From assembly GCA_945903645.1 (NCBI GenBank), contig CAMDOM010000027.1, positions 1-42,540 of the forward strand: a stretch of DNA of 42,540 nucleotides, in the 5' to 3' direction. Of this stretch, positions 1 to 8,608 are shown piece by piece. This DNA is from Chryseobacterium gleum. Lineage in GTDB: Bacteria; Bacteroidota; Bacteroidia; UBA10329. How positions within the stretch are numbered: position 1 is the stretch's first letter; each line of letters opens with the position of its first letter. Under the pieces are notes generated by a model. It searched no databases. It was not told where the DNA came from and worked only from the letters and a program-made list of their open reading frames with translations. A program made the position numbers and the translations under genes.

Positions 1-161
1 TCGCTTCGTTGATAATTGAATTCTGCGAAAGTACAGTTCAAATCAATTATGATTTTCTTTTGCATTTATAGAGTATGCAGGAATGCCTCGAATTGTTACT
101 TTAAATCGAATGGAAGAATCTACTTTTGGAGAAACTATTTAAGGCCAAGAAGAACTTGAAG

Positions 162-926
162 ATGAAAATTGTATCGTTTAACGTTAATGGAATTCGTGCG
201 GCTGCCAAAAAAAACCTTGTGGATAGTATTCTGGATATGAACCCAGATATCATTGGTTTTCAGGAAACGAAAGCATCTCCGGAGCAAGTAAAAGAGGTGT
301 TAAACGACTTTGATGGATATCATCTTTACGCACATTCTGCTGAACGGCCAGGATATAGCGGAACGGCAATTTTATCGAAAAAAGAGCCGATTAAAGTGAC
401 TCATGGTATTGGAGTAGAAGAGCATGACAAAGAAGGTAGAGTAATCACTGCAGAGTACGCAGACTTTTTCTTGGTAATAGTATATGTTCCAAATTCCGGT
501 CAAGAATTGGCACGCTTGGATTATAGAGAAACATGGGACGTGGCGTTTTTGAACTATCTAAAAAACCTTGAGCGCACTAAACCCGTTATTTTTGGGGGTG
601 ATTTGAATGTCGCTCATCGCCCTATCGACATTAAGAATGCGCAAGCCAACTACAATAAATCTTCTGGGTATACCCAAAGAGAAATTGATGGTATGGACAG
701 AATCATCTCATCAGGATTTGTAGACACCTTCCGAAGTTTTCATCCCAATACGGTGAAATATTCTTGGTGGAGTTACAGAATGAGTGCACGAGAGCGAAAT
801 ATCGGCTGGCGAATCGATTACTTTTTAATTTCCCCAGCACTTTTGCCTCTTGTTACTAACGCATTCATTTTAAATGAAGTGATAGGATCAGATCATTGCC
901 CTGTTGGGATAGAAATCGACTTATAA
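162..926 (+). CDS. xth: Exodeoxyribonuclease III (AP endonuclease family)
   Basis: Exonuclease III / AP endonuclease of the EEP (endonuclease-exonuclease-phosphatase) fold, acting in base-excision repair in the cytoplasm. The sequence begins with the family signature KIVSFNVNGIRAA, then has the metal-binding QETK block, GGDLNVAH, a WWSYR segment, WRIDYFLIS and a C-terminal GSDHCPVGIEI, which supplies the catalytic Asp-His. The length of about 254 residues is normal. A longer reading from a TTG at 126 adds 12 residues of unrelated Lys-rich sequence. I chose the ATG at 162 because family members start directly at MKIVSFN. It stands alone, convergent with the next leftward gene. Confidence 0.93.
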   Translation: MKIVSFNVNGIRAAAKKNLVDSILDMNPDIIGFQETKASPEQVKEVLNDFDGYHLYAHSAERPGYSGTAILSKKEPIKVTHGIGVEEHDKEGRVITAEYADFFLVIVYVPNSGQELARLDYRETWDVAFLNYLKNLERTKPVIFGGDLNVAHRPIDIKNAQANYNKSSGYTQREIDGMDRIISSGFVDTFRSFHPNTVKYSWWSYRMSARERNIGWRIDYFLISPALLPLVTNAFILNEVIGSDHCPVGIEIDL

Positions 927-958
927 CTAGAAGTGGATTGGATGTATTAGTTCAATTA

Positions 959-2161
959 TTACTCCACCGCAGCACTTTCGTTATCGAAATCTAGCTTGGT
1001 GATATCCATATCGTTTTTGAAGTAGTAGACTCCTCCCCAATCGTATTTCACTTTTCGGTAAACAAACGTGTGGCGCTCGCGCTTAATGGTAATCTGCTTT
1101 ATAACTCGTTTCTCTTCTTGAATAATTTCCTCAAAACGTGAAACGATATTGCCCGCCTCTGCTATCGTCATAGGTTTTTCTTCTGCAACTTTTGAAGCTG
1201 CTGGAGTTGAGGTGCGCTGTTCTTGTTGGAATTTCTGCTGGGCCTCTTTCTTCCGCTTTTCTAATTCGATTTTGACTTCCGTATCCTTTCGTTTTCTCTT
1301 CTCTTCAGCTTTTGCAGCTTCCGCTTCTCGCGCCAAATCTGCGGCTTTAGCTTCTTTTTCTTTGCGTTCAATTTCAATAACTTTTTGTGCTGCTGCTTGC
1401 TCTCGCAATTCTTCTTCTTGTTGTATTCCTTTTACACGACTATCTTCAATATCCTTTAGCTGTAATGCTTTTCGCTGCTCTTCAATTTTAGCCAATTGAA
1501 CAATTCGCGCTTCATCAGCTGCTTTTATTGCCGCAGATTTTCTGGCTTCCTCTTTTTGTTTTTGCTCCTCGGTGAGAACGACCTCTTTCTTAGTGGATCC
1601 TTCACCTTTTCTACCTTCTAAAGCGTCTTCTTTCACAAAATGCTTGCTGTATTGTTGCTCTTTCTCCTCTTCCTTTGTGATTAAATCGAACATGTCCTCA
1701 GCTCTTTTCCTAGACTCATCTGGACTTGTGACTGCAACGACAGGAGCTACTTTTTCTTGAATAAATCCTTTGGCCGAAGCATCGTATTTGTACTTAACCA
1801 AACTGGGCTCATTTACTCCAGAATTTTCCGGCTTTAATTGTGCTGAAACTGTAAGGGTTAGACCTGATGACTGAACTTCCTTTGGAATATTGCCTGTATT
1901 TATGGCAATTTGAGTAGATATATATCCAAGCTTTTCGAAGGTGAGCAGGTAATTATTTCCAAATTCTAAAACTTCTGAGTTGACAGATTTCGCTGGTCGC
2001 AACAATTTCCAAGGTGAACCGTTCCTGGCAATTGCCAATTTGCTTTCTGTATGGGTTCCGTTACTAATCCCGAAATTGATGCTTAGCGACATCTGCTGCG
2101 CAAAGGGCGCATTTAGGGTGAGGAAAAAGAAAATTGCGAAAAAAGAAACCGATTTAATCAC
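959..2161 (-). CDS. Secreted Lys/Glu/Ala-rich coiled-coil protein, paralogue of the adjacent gene
   Basis: Function unknown. A GTG start at 2161 gives a clean signal peptide (IKSVSFFAIFFFLTLNAPFAQQ), so this start is preferred over one at 2224, which adds a polar lead. An N-terminal domain of about 100 residues (SINFGISNGTHTESK, LEFGNNYLLTFEKLGYIS) looks like a small beta-sandwich of PEGA/carboxypeptidase-regulatory character. A long charged helix of EEQRKA/KAEEKR type follows. The C-terminal 50 residues (TIKRERHTFVYRKVKYDWGG, then YYFKND) close the protein. The same N and C domains recur in the gene immediately upstream on this strand, so the pair arose by tandem duplication. Export and coiled coil suggest a periplasmic or envelope structural role, which is inference. 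Confidence 0.75.
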   Translation of the reverse strand: MIKSVSFFAIFFFLTLNAPFAQQMSLSINFGISNGTHTESKLAIARNGSPWKLLRPAKSVNSEVLEFGNNYLLTFEKLGYISTQIAINTGNIPKEVQSSGLTLTVSAQLKPENSGVNEPSLVKYKYDASAKGFIQEKVAPVVAVTSPDESRKRAEDMFDLITKEEEKEQQYSKHFVKEDALEGRKGEGSTKKEVVLTEEQKQKEEARKSAAIKAADEARIVQLAKIEEQRKALQLKDIEDSRVKGIQQEEELREQAAAQKVIEIERKEKEAKAADLAREAEAAKAEEKRKRKDTEVKIELEKRKKEAQQKFQQEQRTSTPAASKVAEEKPMTIAEAGNIVSRFEEIIQEEKRVIKQITIKRERHTFVYRKVKYDWGGVYYFKNDMDITKLDFDNESAAVE

Positions 2162-2328
2162 GAAGAACTTATGACGTTGGCTTTGTCTGCATCCAAAATG
2201 GATGCCAAAAAAATCAACATACAAATGTGCAGTTCTTTATCGAAATATCTATGTCATTTAACACACTTAATGGCAAAGCAGAATGGAATTGGAAGATTGA
2301 ATTTAGGCCCGCTACTTGAAGTCCAATT

Positions 2329-3978
2329 CTAAATAACTGCCTTAGTTTCAGTATCAAAATCATACTTGGTGATACTTGCATCATTCTTGAAGTAGTACAT
2401 TCCACCCCAATCATGCTTCACTTTGCGGTAAATAAAAGTTTGAAATTCTCTTTCAATCGTTATTTCGGTTATTTCCTTAGTTCCTTCTCGATAGGTTTTC
2501 TCATTTCGTGACAAAATTTTACCAGCATCTTTTGTTTTTAATGGCGCTTTTTCTAATAGTATCTTGGCGTTAGTAACAGCTGCTGCAGCCTCTGCTTGTT
2601 TAACTGCAGCGACATCTCGCGCACGTTTCTCAGCCTCTACCCTAGCCTTTTCTTGAGTTTTTCTTTCCTCACCTGCTGCGGCTGCCGTGCGAGCCATCCT
2701 TGCATCTTGCTCGGTTTTTGCTTCGGCTGCTTTCAGTTTTTCCTCTTCAGCTTTTTCTACTGCGGCTTTTCTTCGTAACTCTTGTTCTTCGGCATTTCTA
2801 GCTGCCAATCGTTCATCCTCCTCCGCTTTTGCTATGGCCGCCAACTTTTTTTGCTCTTCCAAGGCTTTCAATTCAGCAGCCCGAAGTCGAGCTTCTTCTT
2901 CGGCTTTCTTTTGAGCCAGAAGCCTTGCTTCATCATTCATTTTAGCGTCCTTTGCTCTACGTGCATCATCTGCAGCTTTGGCCTCAGCAGCCTTTCTTTG
3001 TTCTTCAGCAGCTTTAACTTCTCTTTCACTTCGCTCATCTTCAGCGGCTTTATCTGCAGCTGCTTTTCTCGATTCTTCTGCTGCTTTGGCTTGTTCTAAG
3101 TTTCGTTTTTCCTCTTCGGATAATGCCTCAGCTTTTCTTTTATCTTCCCCTTCCTTGGCTTCCAATGCTTTGCGCGCTTCTTCTGCTTGCTGCATTTCCA
3201 TTTTGCGTTTGTCTTCTCCAGCTTTTGCCTCTACAGCTTTTCGTTTGGCTTCGGCAATTCGCGCAGCATCTGCTTTGGCTGTTGCTTCCGCAGATTTTCG
3301 GGCGTCCTCCTGCGCTTTCAAAGCAGTAGCCTGACGTTGCTCTTCTTGGGCTTTTTGTGTGTCCATCAAAAGTGCTGCTTCCGCCTTAGCTTCCTCAGCT
3401 TTTCGGGCATCTTCTTGTGCTTTTAGCGCTTCCTTTTGTGCCGAATTATCCTGCACTGGTGGAGCTTGATCGGGAGCCACTGCCACTTGCTGTTTCTTTT
3501 CTTCATATTCTTTTTCAAAGGACGCTAAAGCAGCTCGAATACTTTTGGTATAATCGGTATCATATGCAAAGGCATCTTCTTTCGGGTCGTAGAAATACTT
3601 TGCAACAGGTTGATTGAATAGCACGATGTTTATGCCCTCATACTGTGCAAACAATTCAACAACAAAGTCAAAGTCCAAATCGTCCTCTTGAACCTCTTCT
3701 GGGACATTCTTGGTGCTAATGGAAATTCTCTTGGTTATGTAACCCTTTTTTGAAAATGTAAGTAAATAGTCATTACCAAATTCAAGGTTCTCTTTAATTT
3801 TTGCTTTAGCTGGATCAATAACTTTTAAAATGGCACCATTTTTGGAAATTGAAACCTTACTTTCAGAGTAATTACCGTTATCGATATCGAATGTTATGTT
3901 TACAGCAACTTGCTGAGCGTTGATTGTACTAGCAACAAACAACAGAATTATTATAGAGGGGATAAACGCTTTAGTCAT
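2329..3978 (-). CDS. Secreted Lys/Glu/Ala-rich coiled-coil protein, larger paralogue
   Basis: Function unknown. Translation from the ATG at 3978 gives MTKAFIPSIIILLFVASTINAQQ, a typical signal peptide; a TTG one codon earlier is less likely. Residues of about 25-125 form the beta-type domain shared with the downstream paralogue (VNITFDIDNGNYSESKVSIS, LEFGNDYLLTFSKKGYIT). About 300 residues of uninterrupted KAAEEQRKAAEAKA-type heptads follow, predicting one long alpha-helical coiled coil. The end (REFQTFIYRKVKHDWGGMYY) matches the paralogue's C-terminal domain. The 37 bp to the diverging operon at 4019 must hold both promoters. Opposite-strand Ser/Leu/Phe-rich frames over this gene are shadows of its repetitive codons. 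Confidence 0.75.
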   Translation of the reverse strand: MTKAFIPSIIILLFVASTINAQQVAVNITFDIDNGNYSESKVSISKNGAILKVIDPAKAKIKENLEFGNDYLLTFSKKGYITKRISISTKNVPEEVQEDDLDFDFVVELFAQYEGINIVLFNQPVAKYFYDPKEDAFAYDTDYTKSIRAALASFEKEYEEKKQQVAVAPDQAPPVQDNSAQKEALKAQEDARKAEEAKAEAALLMDTQKAQEEQRQATALKAQEDARKSAEATAKADAARIAEAKRKAVEAKAGEDKRKMEMQQAEEARKALEAKEGEDKRKAEALSEEEKRNLEQAKAAEESRKAAADKAAEDERSEREVKAAEEQRKAAEAKAADDARRAKDAKMNDEARLLAQKKAEEEARLRAAELKALEEQKKLAAIAKAEEDERLAARNAEEQELRRKAAVEKAEEEKLKAAEAKTEQDARMARTAAAAGEERKTQEKARVEAEKRARDVAAVKQAEAAAAVTNAKILLEKAPLKTKDAGKILSRNEKTYREGTKEITEITIEREFQTFIYRKVKHDWGGMYYFKNDASITKYDFDTETKAVI

Positions 3979-4018
3979 CAATTTTCTAACCTTGGATAAT
4001 TAGCCTCTAACCAAATCA

Positions 4019-4450
4019 ATGATGAAAACGTTACAATTTCCCAGTAGATTCTTTATTGGTCTTTTGTTTTTCTTGCAGGCGTCAACCATTTTTGGACAGG
4101 AACCTTCTGAAAGAATTGTCAGTATCAACCGGATTATCGGTCCCGAAAATTCGATAGCTATAAAACGTAAGGAGTTTTTAGTTGAAGGTTTTAGGGAAAA
4201 CATAAAAGTAAAATCGGACGTGGTAAACTACTTTAATCTAGATCCCGAAACTGTAAAATACACTCCGAGTGATTCTATTGTTTCCTTCGCATGTTACTCA
4301 GATATTGGAGATTGCGTGGAGCGTCATCTGCATATTGATAATCAAAAAGTATATCGAAAACGTGTTGCAATGCGCGTTGCCAATTTAAAAAATGCACAAG
4401 ATGTTGTAACTGAAATCAAAGCACTAATCCTCGCCTTACAATTTAAATAA
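4019..4450 (+). CDS. Small secreted protein of unknown function
   Basis: Not recognised. It has 143 residues with a clear signal peptide (PSRFFIGLLFFLQASTIFGQ, cleaved near residue 28). The mature part of about 115 residues is charged and contains two Cys (FACYSDIGDCVE) that could form a disulfide in the periplasm. There is an ATG at 4019 and another at 4022; either fits. It is the first gene of a tight rightward operon, with 8 nt to the TPR gene, which is followed 9 nt later by another secreted protein. All three gene products carry export signals, so a shared envelope role is plausible, but no function is inferred. Confidence 0.6.
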   Translation: MMKTLQFPSRFFIGLLFFLQASTIFGQEPSERIVSINRIIGPENSIAIKRKEFLVEGFRENIKVKSDVVNYFNLDPETVKYTPSDSIVSFACYSDIGDCVERHLHIDNQKVYRKRVAMRVANLKNAQDVVTEIKALILALQFK

Positions 4451-4458
4451 CCTGCTCA

Positions 4459-4959
4459 ATGAAAAAACTCACCATCCTGCTTTGCTTCATAACTATTCAA
4501 TTGCAAGCTCAAAATGAAGAGGTACTTTTTTCTAAAGGAGATTCTTTCTTCGAAGAAGGAGATTATGAAAATGCCGTGGATGCCTACACGAAAGTTTTGG
4601 AACAAGACCAAAATCATATAAACGCTATGCTTCAACGGGGTTTGTGCTATTCAATTTTGGGTAATTATGAAGGCGCTGTGGCCGATTACTCAAAAGTGCT
4701 TGAAAAACATCCAGGTCATGTGTATTCATATATTAGCCGAGGAAGTGCTCGCAACAAATTGAAATTGTTTGATGCGGCAATGACTGACTTCAATGAGGCA
4801 TTGCGCATTGAACCAAAAAATCAAGAAGCATTCAACAATCGTGGTTGGGCAAAAAGTGGGCTTGGAAGAGCTGCTGACGCTTGTGAAGATTGGAATATGT
4901 CTAAAAAATTGGGTAACGAGGAAGCCAAAATAATTTTGAAAAATAACCAGTGTAAATAA
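4459..4959 (+). CDS. Secreted tetratricopeptide-repeat protein
   Basis: A protein-protein interaction module made almost only of TPRs. After the signal peptide MKKLTILLCFITIQLQAQ come at least three 34-residue repeats with the TPR pattern: YENAVDAYTKVLEQDQNHIN, YEGAVADYSKVLEKHPGHVY and FDAAMTDFNEALRIEPKNQE. A last partial repeat contains NNRGWAKSGLGRAADACEDW. The mature protein should be periplasmic or surface-associated. It is the middle gene of a three-gene operon of secreted proteins. TPR proteins of this size are common in Bacteroidota and the fold gives no specific function. Confidence 0.85.
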   Translation: MKKLTILLCFITIQLQAQNEEVLFSKGDSFFEEGDYENAVDAYTKVLEQDQNHINAMLQRGLCYSILGNYEGAVADYSKVLEKHPGHVYSYISRGSARNKLKLFDAAMTDFNEALRIEPKNQEAFNNRGWAKSGLGRAADACEDWNMSKKLGNEEAKIILKNNQCK

Positions 4960-4968
4960 CCAACCGTC

Positions 4969-5370
4969 ATGATTAAGATTTTCATTTGGACAGGAATTAG
5001 TGTAGCTGCTTTATTCAATGCCGCATCATTTAATGCAGAAAGTGATGCGCCAATTCAAGAATATGGCGACTGCGTAGAGAAATATCGATCAAATTGGGGA
5101 GAAGATTGCTCGCAATGCACCAACTGGAATGATAGTTATGTTATTCATTTGAGAAACACGTGCACAGAATCATTGGATGTGATGGTTTGCGTTCAAGAAT
5201 CCGACAAAACGTGGAGACGTTTTCAACATTCTGGCATGGCGCCCAAAGATTCTCTTCGCGCGTATGCTTGTGTAGGAACTGGAAAATATCTCAGTTGGGC
5301 CCGCAAAGCAGGTGATGTAAGTATCACTTTCCCAACGATGGAAGAGGTGAACAAGAAATACAAAGACTAA
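4969..5370 (+). CDS. Small secreted cysteine-containing protein
   Basis: Not recognised. It has 133 residues with an N-terminal hydrophobic export segment (IKIFIWTGISVAALFNAAS). The mature region carries six Cys (GDCVEKY, EDCSQCTNW, RNTCTES, MVCVQ, YACVG), a number that suggests disulfides formed after export. It contains Trp-rich patches and a short beta-rich pattern (LDVMVCVQESDKTWRRF). It is the last gene of the three-gene operon starting at 4019. A small hairpin lies about 70 nt downstream, between it and the convergent acyltransferase gene. Confidence 0.6.
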   Translation: MIKIFIWTGISVAALFNAASFNAESDAPIQEYGDCVEKYRSNWGEDCSQCTNWNDSYVIHLRNTCTESLDVMVCVQESDKTWRRFQHSGMAPKDSLRAYACVGTGKYLSWARKAGDVSITFPTMEEVNKKYKD

Positions 5371-5440
5371 ATTTATCGAGTTATTTCCCTTAGGATTTAA
5401 AGGTAAACCGTGCGTTTCTAGATCTTTTAAATGGGACCTA

Positions 5441-5455
5441 CTCTTTCCAAAAGAG
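5441..5455. terminator. Candidate bidirectional hairpin between convergent operons
   Basis: A 6-bp perfect stem (CTCTTT, 3-nt loop, AAAGAG) lies in the only gap between the rightward secreted-protein operon and the leftward flexirubin operon. It sits 10 nt past the stop codon of the acyltransferase gene. The stem is short and AT-rich and lacks a strong T-run on either strand, so the call rests mainly on position. Confidence 0.3.
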
Positions 5456-5464
5456 GTATTTAGA

Positions 5465-6328
5465 TTACTTCCAAAATTCGTAATAGTTGAACCATTGCTC
5501 TGGATTAGCTTTTACTTTCATCTCCACTTGACTCACAAATTCAGCTAGCAAAGCTTCGGGCTTTTGCTTTCCGAAAATTGGTTCTGTGGCCGAAAATGAG
5601 TAGCCATTTTTCCCATTACGCATCCCGAAAACAAAACATTTAGGAACATCAAATTTCGATGCGATAGCAAATGGTCCCCGCGGAAACCGCGCCTCATAGC
5701 CCAAAAATGGATACTTCAAGGTGCGCATACCTTCGCGAAAACGATCGCCATGAATGCACACAATTTCTTTATTAAGAATGGCCGCAGAAATGGCATAAAC
5801 GTGGGACATATCGTCTTTTATAGGAATGACATTGAAACGTCTGCCGCCTGTGGTCTGCTCTACCGTACGCTTGATTTGCTCATGTTCCGCCTCATACATC
5901 ACAACGTTGATAGTGCCGCCATAATTGGTCATGAGGTGACCGGCTACTTCCCAATTGCCCAAATGTGCGCTGATAAGAATACCTCCTGTATTGTTCTTCA
6001 CCATATTGATGATATGATGATGCCCGTCTGAATGGAGGTCAAAGCGATCTACCATGCCGCTAGCCATCGCCACCTTGTCTATCAGCATTTGCCCGATGGC
6101 ATAATAGCTGCGGTAGATGCCCAATATGCTCTGCAACTTGCTTTTGAGCAGTCCTTTGCGATAGAAGTTATATAAAGCGCCACTTGTTTTCCAGGAAAAT
6201 AGAAAGAAATAGGCCACGACAAAATGAAGAAATCCATAGGTGAATCCCAACCCTAAGTTCTTCATAAAGAAAATAAAGAACCAATATCCCAAAGGGGTTC
6301 CACGGCTTTTGCCGCTCCAGTTTGACAT
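5465..6328 (-). CDS. LpxL/HtrB-like lysophospholipid acyltransferase of the flexirubin locus
   Basis: A membrane-associated acyltransferase of the LpxL/LpxM (lipid A acyltransferase) superfamily. The HX4E catalytic motif is visible as HLGNWE (H122, E127). It is followed by family blocks resembling VIPIKDDMSHVYAISAAI, HGDRFREGMRTLKYPFLG and RFPRGPFAIASKF. A hydrophobic N-terminal segment (residues 14-45) anchors it. The 287-residue length fits the family. It is the last gene of the leftward TAL-KR-KS-ACP operon, 65 nt after the ACP stop. Aryl-polyene and flexirubin clusters carry such a gene, presumed to attach an acyl chain to or from the pigment. A role in lipid A itself cannot be excluded. 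Confidence 0.85.
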   Translation of the reverse strand: MSNWSGKSRGTPLGYWFFIFFMKNLGLGFTYGFLHFVVAYFFLFSWKTSGALYNFYRKGLLKSKLQSILGIYRSYYAIGQMLIDKVAMASGMVDRFDLHSDGHHHIINMVKNNTGGILISAHLGNWEVAGHLMTNYGGTINVVMYEAEHEQIKRTVEQTTGGRRFNVIPIKDDMSHVYAISAAILNKEIVCIHGDRFREGMRTLKYPFLGYEARFPRGPFAIASKFDVPKCFVFGMRNGKNGYSFSATEPIFGKQKPEALLAEFVSQVEMKVKANPEQWFNYYEFWK

Positions 6329-6393
6329 TAAATGATAGATTTAGATATTCAAACTAGGGTTTCGCCTTCGAGCATAAAACCTTTGGGACATCG

Positions 6394-6645
6394 CTAATTT
6401 ACTCGCGCAGCAACGAAATCATAGAATTGCTGAAATGTCTGAACTTCTTTGAAGTTATCAGCAGTCATTTTGAAACCAAAATTCTCTTCGATTAGAACAA
6501 CCAAATCCACATAGTCCAAACTATCCAAATCAAGAGCTTTGTGCATGTTGGCATCTGGCTGCATTATGGCAGCATCCACCTCAAATTCTTCGATGAGAAA
6601 TCCGTTGATAGTAGAAATAACCGCTTGCATATCCATTTCAGGCAT
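6394..6645 (-). CDS. Acyl carrier protein
   Basis: A type II acyl carrier protein of 83 residues. The phosphopantetheine attachment site is the Ser of LDLDSLDYVDLV (S42), at the start of the recognition helix, followed by the acidic helix and a conserved C-terminal FVAARV. It would carry the growing polyene chain between ketosynthase and ketoreductase. The start codon lies inside the 3' end of the ketosynthase gene (8-nt overlap, ATGCCTGA), implying translational coupling, as usual for ACPs dedicated to one pathway. Confidence 0.92.
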   Translation of the reverse strand: MPEMDMQAVISTINGFLIEEFEVDAAIMQPDANMHKALDLDSLDYVDLVVLIEENFGFKMTADNFKEVQTFQQFYDFVAARVN

Positions 6646-7864
6646 TGAACTTTTTCAAAATAAGCGTGGAATTAGTACCTCCAAAACCGAAAGAATTCGA
6701 AACCACGGTATTCAGTTCTTTGTTAAGAGTTTTTGTTGCAATCTTTATCTTAGATGTATCCTCGTCAGCTTGCGTGAAGTTAATATTTGGAGCTACAAAA
6801 CTATGTTGCATCATCAAAAGAGAATAAACTACTTCACTCGCGCCTGCCATCCAGCATTCGTGCCCTGTCATACTCTTGGTGCTGCTAACCAACGGGCCAT
6901 TATCGCCAAACACCTGATGGATGGCCAATGCCTCGCAACGGTCGCCAACGGGTGTTGAAGTGGCGTGGGCGTTGATGTAGTCTACCTCTTCGGGCTGAAT
7001 ATTGCCCATCTGCATGGCCATATTGAGGGCACGAACCTGACCTTCCACATTCGGATTGCTTATGTGCTCGCCATTGGAACTAAAGCCATAGCCCACGAGC
7101 TCGGCAAGGATGGTGGCCCCACGCTGTCGGGCGCTTTCAAGGCTTTCGAGGATTACCGTGGCCGCACCACCACTAGGCACAAGTCCATCGCGGCTTCCAT
7201 CAAACGGACGACTGGCCTTTGTAGGTTCTTCCTCGCGAGTACTGAAGGTGCCGATGCCATCAAAACTTCCAAAAGCATAAGGATTCAACTCTTGAGCCCC
7301 ACCGCAGATGATGCGTTGCTGCAATCCCATCTTGATGAGCAGAAAGCCCATTCCGATACTGTGTGAACCGCTTGCACAGGCCGCACTGATGGTGAAGTTG
7401 ACGCCACGTAACCGCAGAATGGTGCTGAGATTCATGGTCACCGTGCAGTTCATACTTTGGAAGATGTTACCCGAGCCGATAAGCGTGGTGTCCTTCTTTT
7501 CGCGTAGCAGATCAACACCCTCAATCACTGCGCCTGCGGTGCTGTCGTTGCCGAAAAGGATGCCCACCTCATTGATATCAATAAAGTCCTGGGTGATGCC
7601 TGCATGAGCCAATGCTTGTTTAGTGCTGGCAAAGGCATAGAGGGCTTCTTCGGGCATGTTCTTGCGCTCCTTGCGACCGAGATCGGCCTTAAGGTCGGGC
7701 ATGGGAACATTGCCGATAAGTGCAGAACGGAAGCCTATTTCCTTCCGGATGGGGTCGAAAACGATGCCGGAACGGCCATGGAACAACGCGTCTTTCACCT
7801 CCTCGAGCGTTGTGCCGAGGCAAGAATGGATGCCCATTCCGGTGATAACGACCCTATTGTTCAT
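6638..7864 (-). CDS. Beta-ketoacyl-ACP synthase (FabF-like) of the flexirubin locus
   Basis: A condensing enzyme for elongation of ACP-bound chains. All active-site residues are present: the Cys nucleophile in ISAACASGSHS (C163), His in NAHATSTPVGD (H300), Lys in SSTKSMTGHECW (K330) and the second His in the same block (H335). A Cys-His-His set marks a functional KAS rather than a chain-length factor. The ATG at 7864 shares one base with the ketoreductase stop (TAATG); a TTG two codons earlier is the only alternative. A length of 408 residues is normal for KAS II. Its position between the KR and ACP genes of a TAL operon points to polyene rather than fatty-acid synthesis. Confidence 0.92.
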   Translation of the reverse strand: MNNRVVITGMGIHSCLGTTLEEVKDALFHGRSGIVFDPIRKEIGFRSALIGNVPMPDLKADLGRKERKNMPEEALYAFASTKQALAHAGITQDFIDINEVGILFGNDSTAGAVIEGVDLLREKKDTTLIGSGNIFQSMNCTVTMNLSTILRLRGVNFTISAACASGSHSIGMGFLLIKMGLQQRIICGGAQELNPYAFGSFDGIGTFSTREEEPTKASRPFDGSRDGLVPSGGAATVILESLESARQRGATILAELVGYGFSSNGEHISNPNVEGQVRALNMAMQMGNIQPEEVDYINAHATSTPVGDRCEALAIHQVFGDNGPLVSSTKSMTGHECWMAGASEVVYSLLMMQHSFVAPNINFTQADEDTSKIKIATKTLNKELNTVVSNSFGFGGTNSTLILKKFNA

Positions 7865-8607
7865 TAGCAATGCAGCCCTCCGTTGATGTTGATTACGTTG
7901 CCTGTAATGTAGGCCGCATCGTCCGAAACCAGAAATGAAACAGCAGCAGCCACTTCATCGGCCTTACCAAAACGGCCCATCGGAATCACGCGCGACATTT
8001 CCGCCTGATTAAAATCTTTGGTCATATCTGTTGAGATAAAACCCGGAGCTACGGCATTCACCGTCACATTCCTCTTCGCAATTTCTTTGGCCAATGCCTT
8101 GGTAGCACCGATTACAGCGGCCTTTGCAGCAGAATAGTTCACCTGTCCAGCATTGCCCATCACACCCGAAACGCTTACTACACTTACAATGCGGCCATAA
8201 CGCTTTCGCACCATGGGCTGCACCAGTTTGCGGGTAATGTTGTAGAATCCTTGCAACGACACATTGAGCACAGCATTCCAATCGTCATCGCTCATGGCCA
8301 TGAAGAGGCCGTCTTTGGTGATGCCCGCGTTATTCACAATCACCTCGATGATGGTGTCGGGATTGCGTCCGGCCCAGGCATCCAAAGCCACGTTCACAGC
8401 TTCTTTATTAGAAACATCGAAACAAATGATCTCAGCGCTTCCCCCATTCTGTTGGATGAGCAGTACCACTTCGTTAGCGGCATCTCGGTCCGAAGTGTAG
8501 TTCACTAGCACATGCAAACCATGATCCTTAGCGAGACGCAGGCATATTGCACGTCCAATGCCGCGCGATCCTCCTGTGACCAATGCTATGCGCGCAACTT
8601 CCTTCAT
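7864..8607 (-). CDS. 3-oxoacyl-ACP reductase (FabG-like SDR)
   Basis: An NAD(P)H-dependent short-chain dehydrogenase reducing the beta-keto group after each condensation. It shows the Rossmann glycine motif TGGSRGIG (11-18), NNAG (92-95), catalytic Ser145 in SVSGVMGN and YSAAK (Y158, K162). The C-terminal ITGNVININGGLHC resembles the FabG ending ITGETLHVNGG. The length of 247 residues is typical. Its stop overlaps the ketosynthase start by one base, and it begins 1 nt after the TAL stop codon, so TAL, KR, KS and ACP are translationally chained. Context suggests the aryl-polyene pathway; housekeeping FabG function is possible but less likely. Confidence 0.93.
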   Translation of the reverse strand: MKEVARIALVTGGSRGIGRAICLRLAKDHGLHVLVNYTSDRDAANEVVLLIQQNGGSAEIICFDVSNKEAVNVALDAWAGRNPDTIIEVIVNNAGITKDGLFMAMSDDDWNAVLNVSLQGFYNITRKLVQPMVRKRYGRIVSVVSVSGVMGNAGQVNYSAAKAAVIGATKALAKEIAKRNVTVNAVAPGFISTDMTKDFNQAEMSRVIPMGRFGKADEVAAAVSFLVSDDAAYITGNVININGGLHC

Positions 8608-8608
8608 A

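Noticed and set aside
1149-3617. Several Ser/Phe/Leu-rich open frames on the plus strand opposite the coiled-coil genes
   Set aside because: They are the antisense of Ala/Lys/Glu repeats, which rarely produce stops; no starts, signals or family motifs support them.
5750-8508. Plus-strand open frames opposite the acyltransferase, ketosynthase and reductase genes
   Set aside because: The minus-strand genes have complete active sites and overlapping starts and stops; the plus frames show no recognisable protein.
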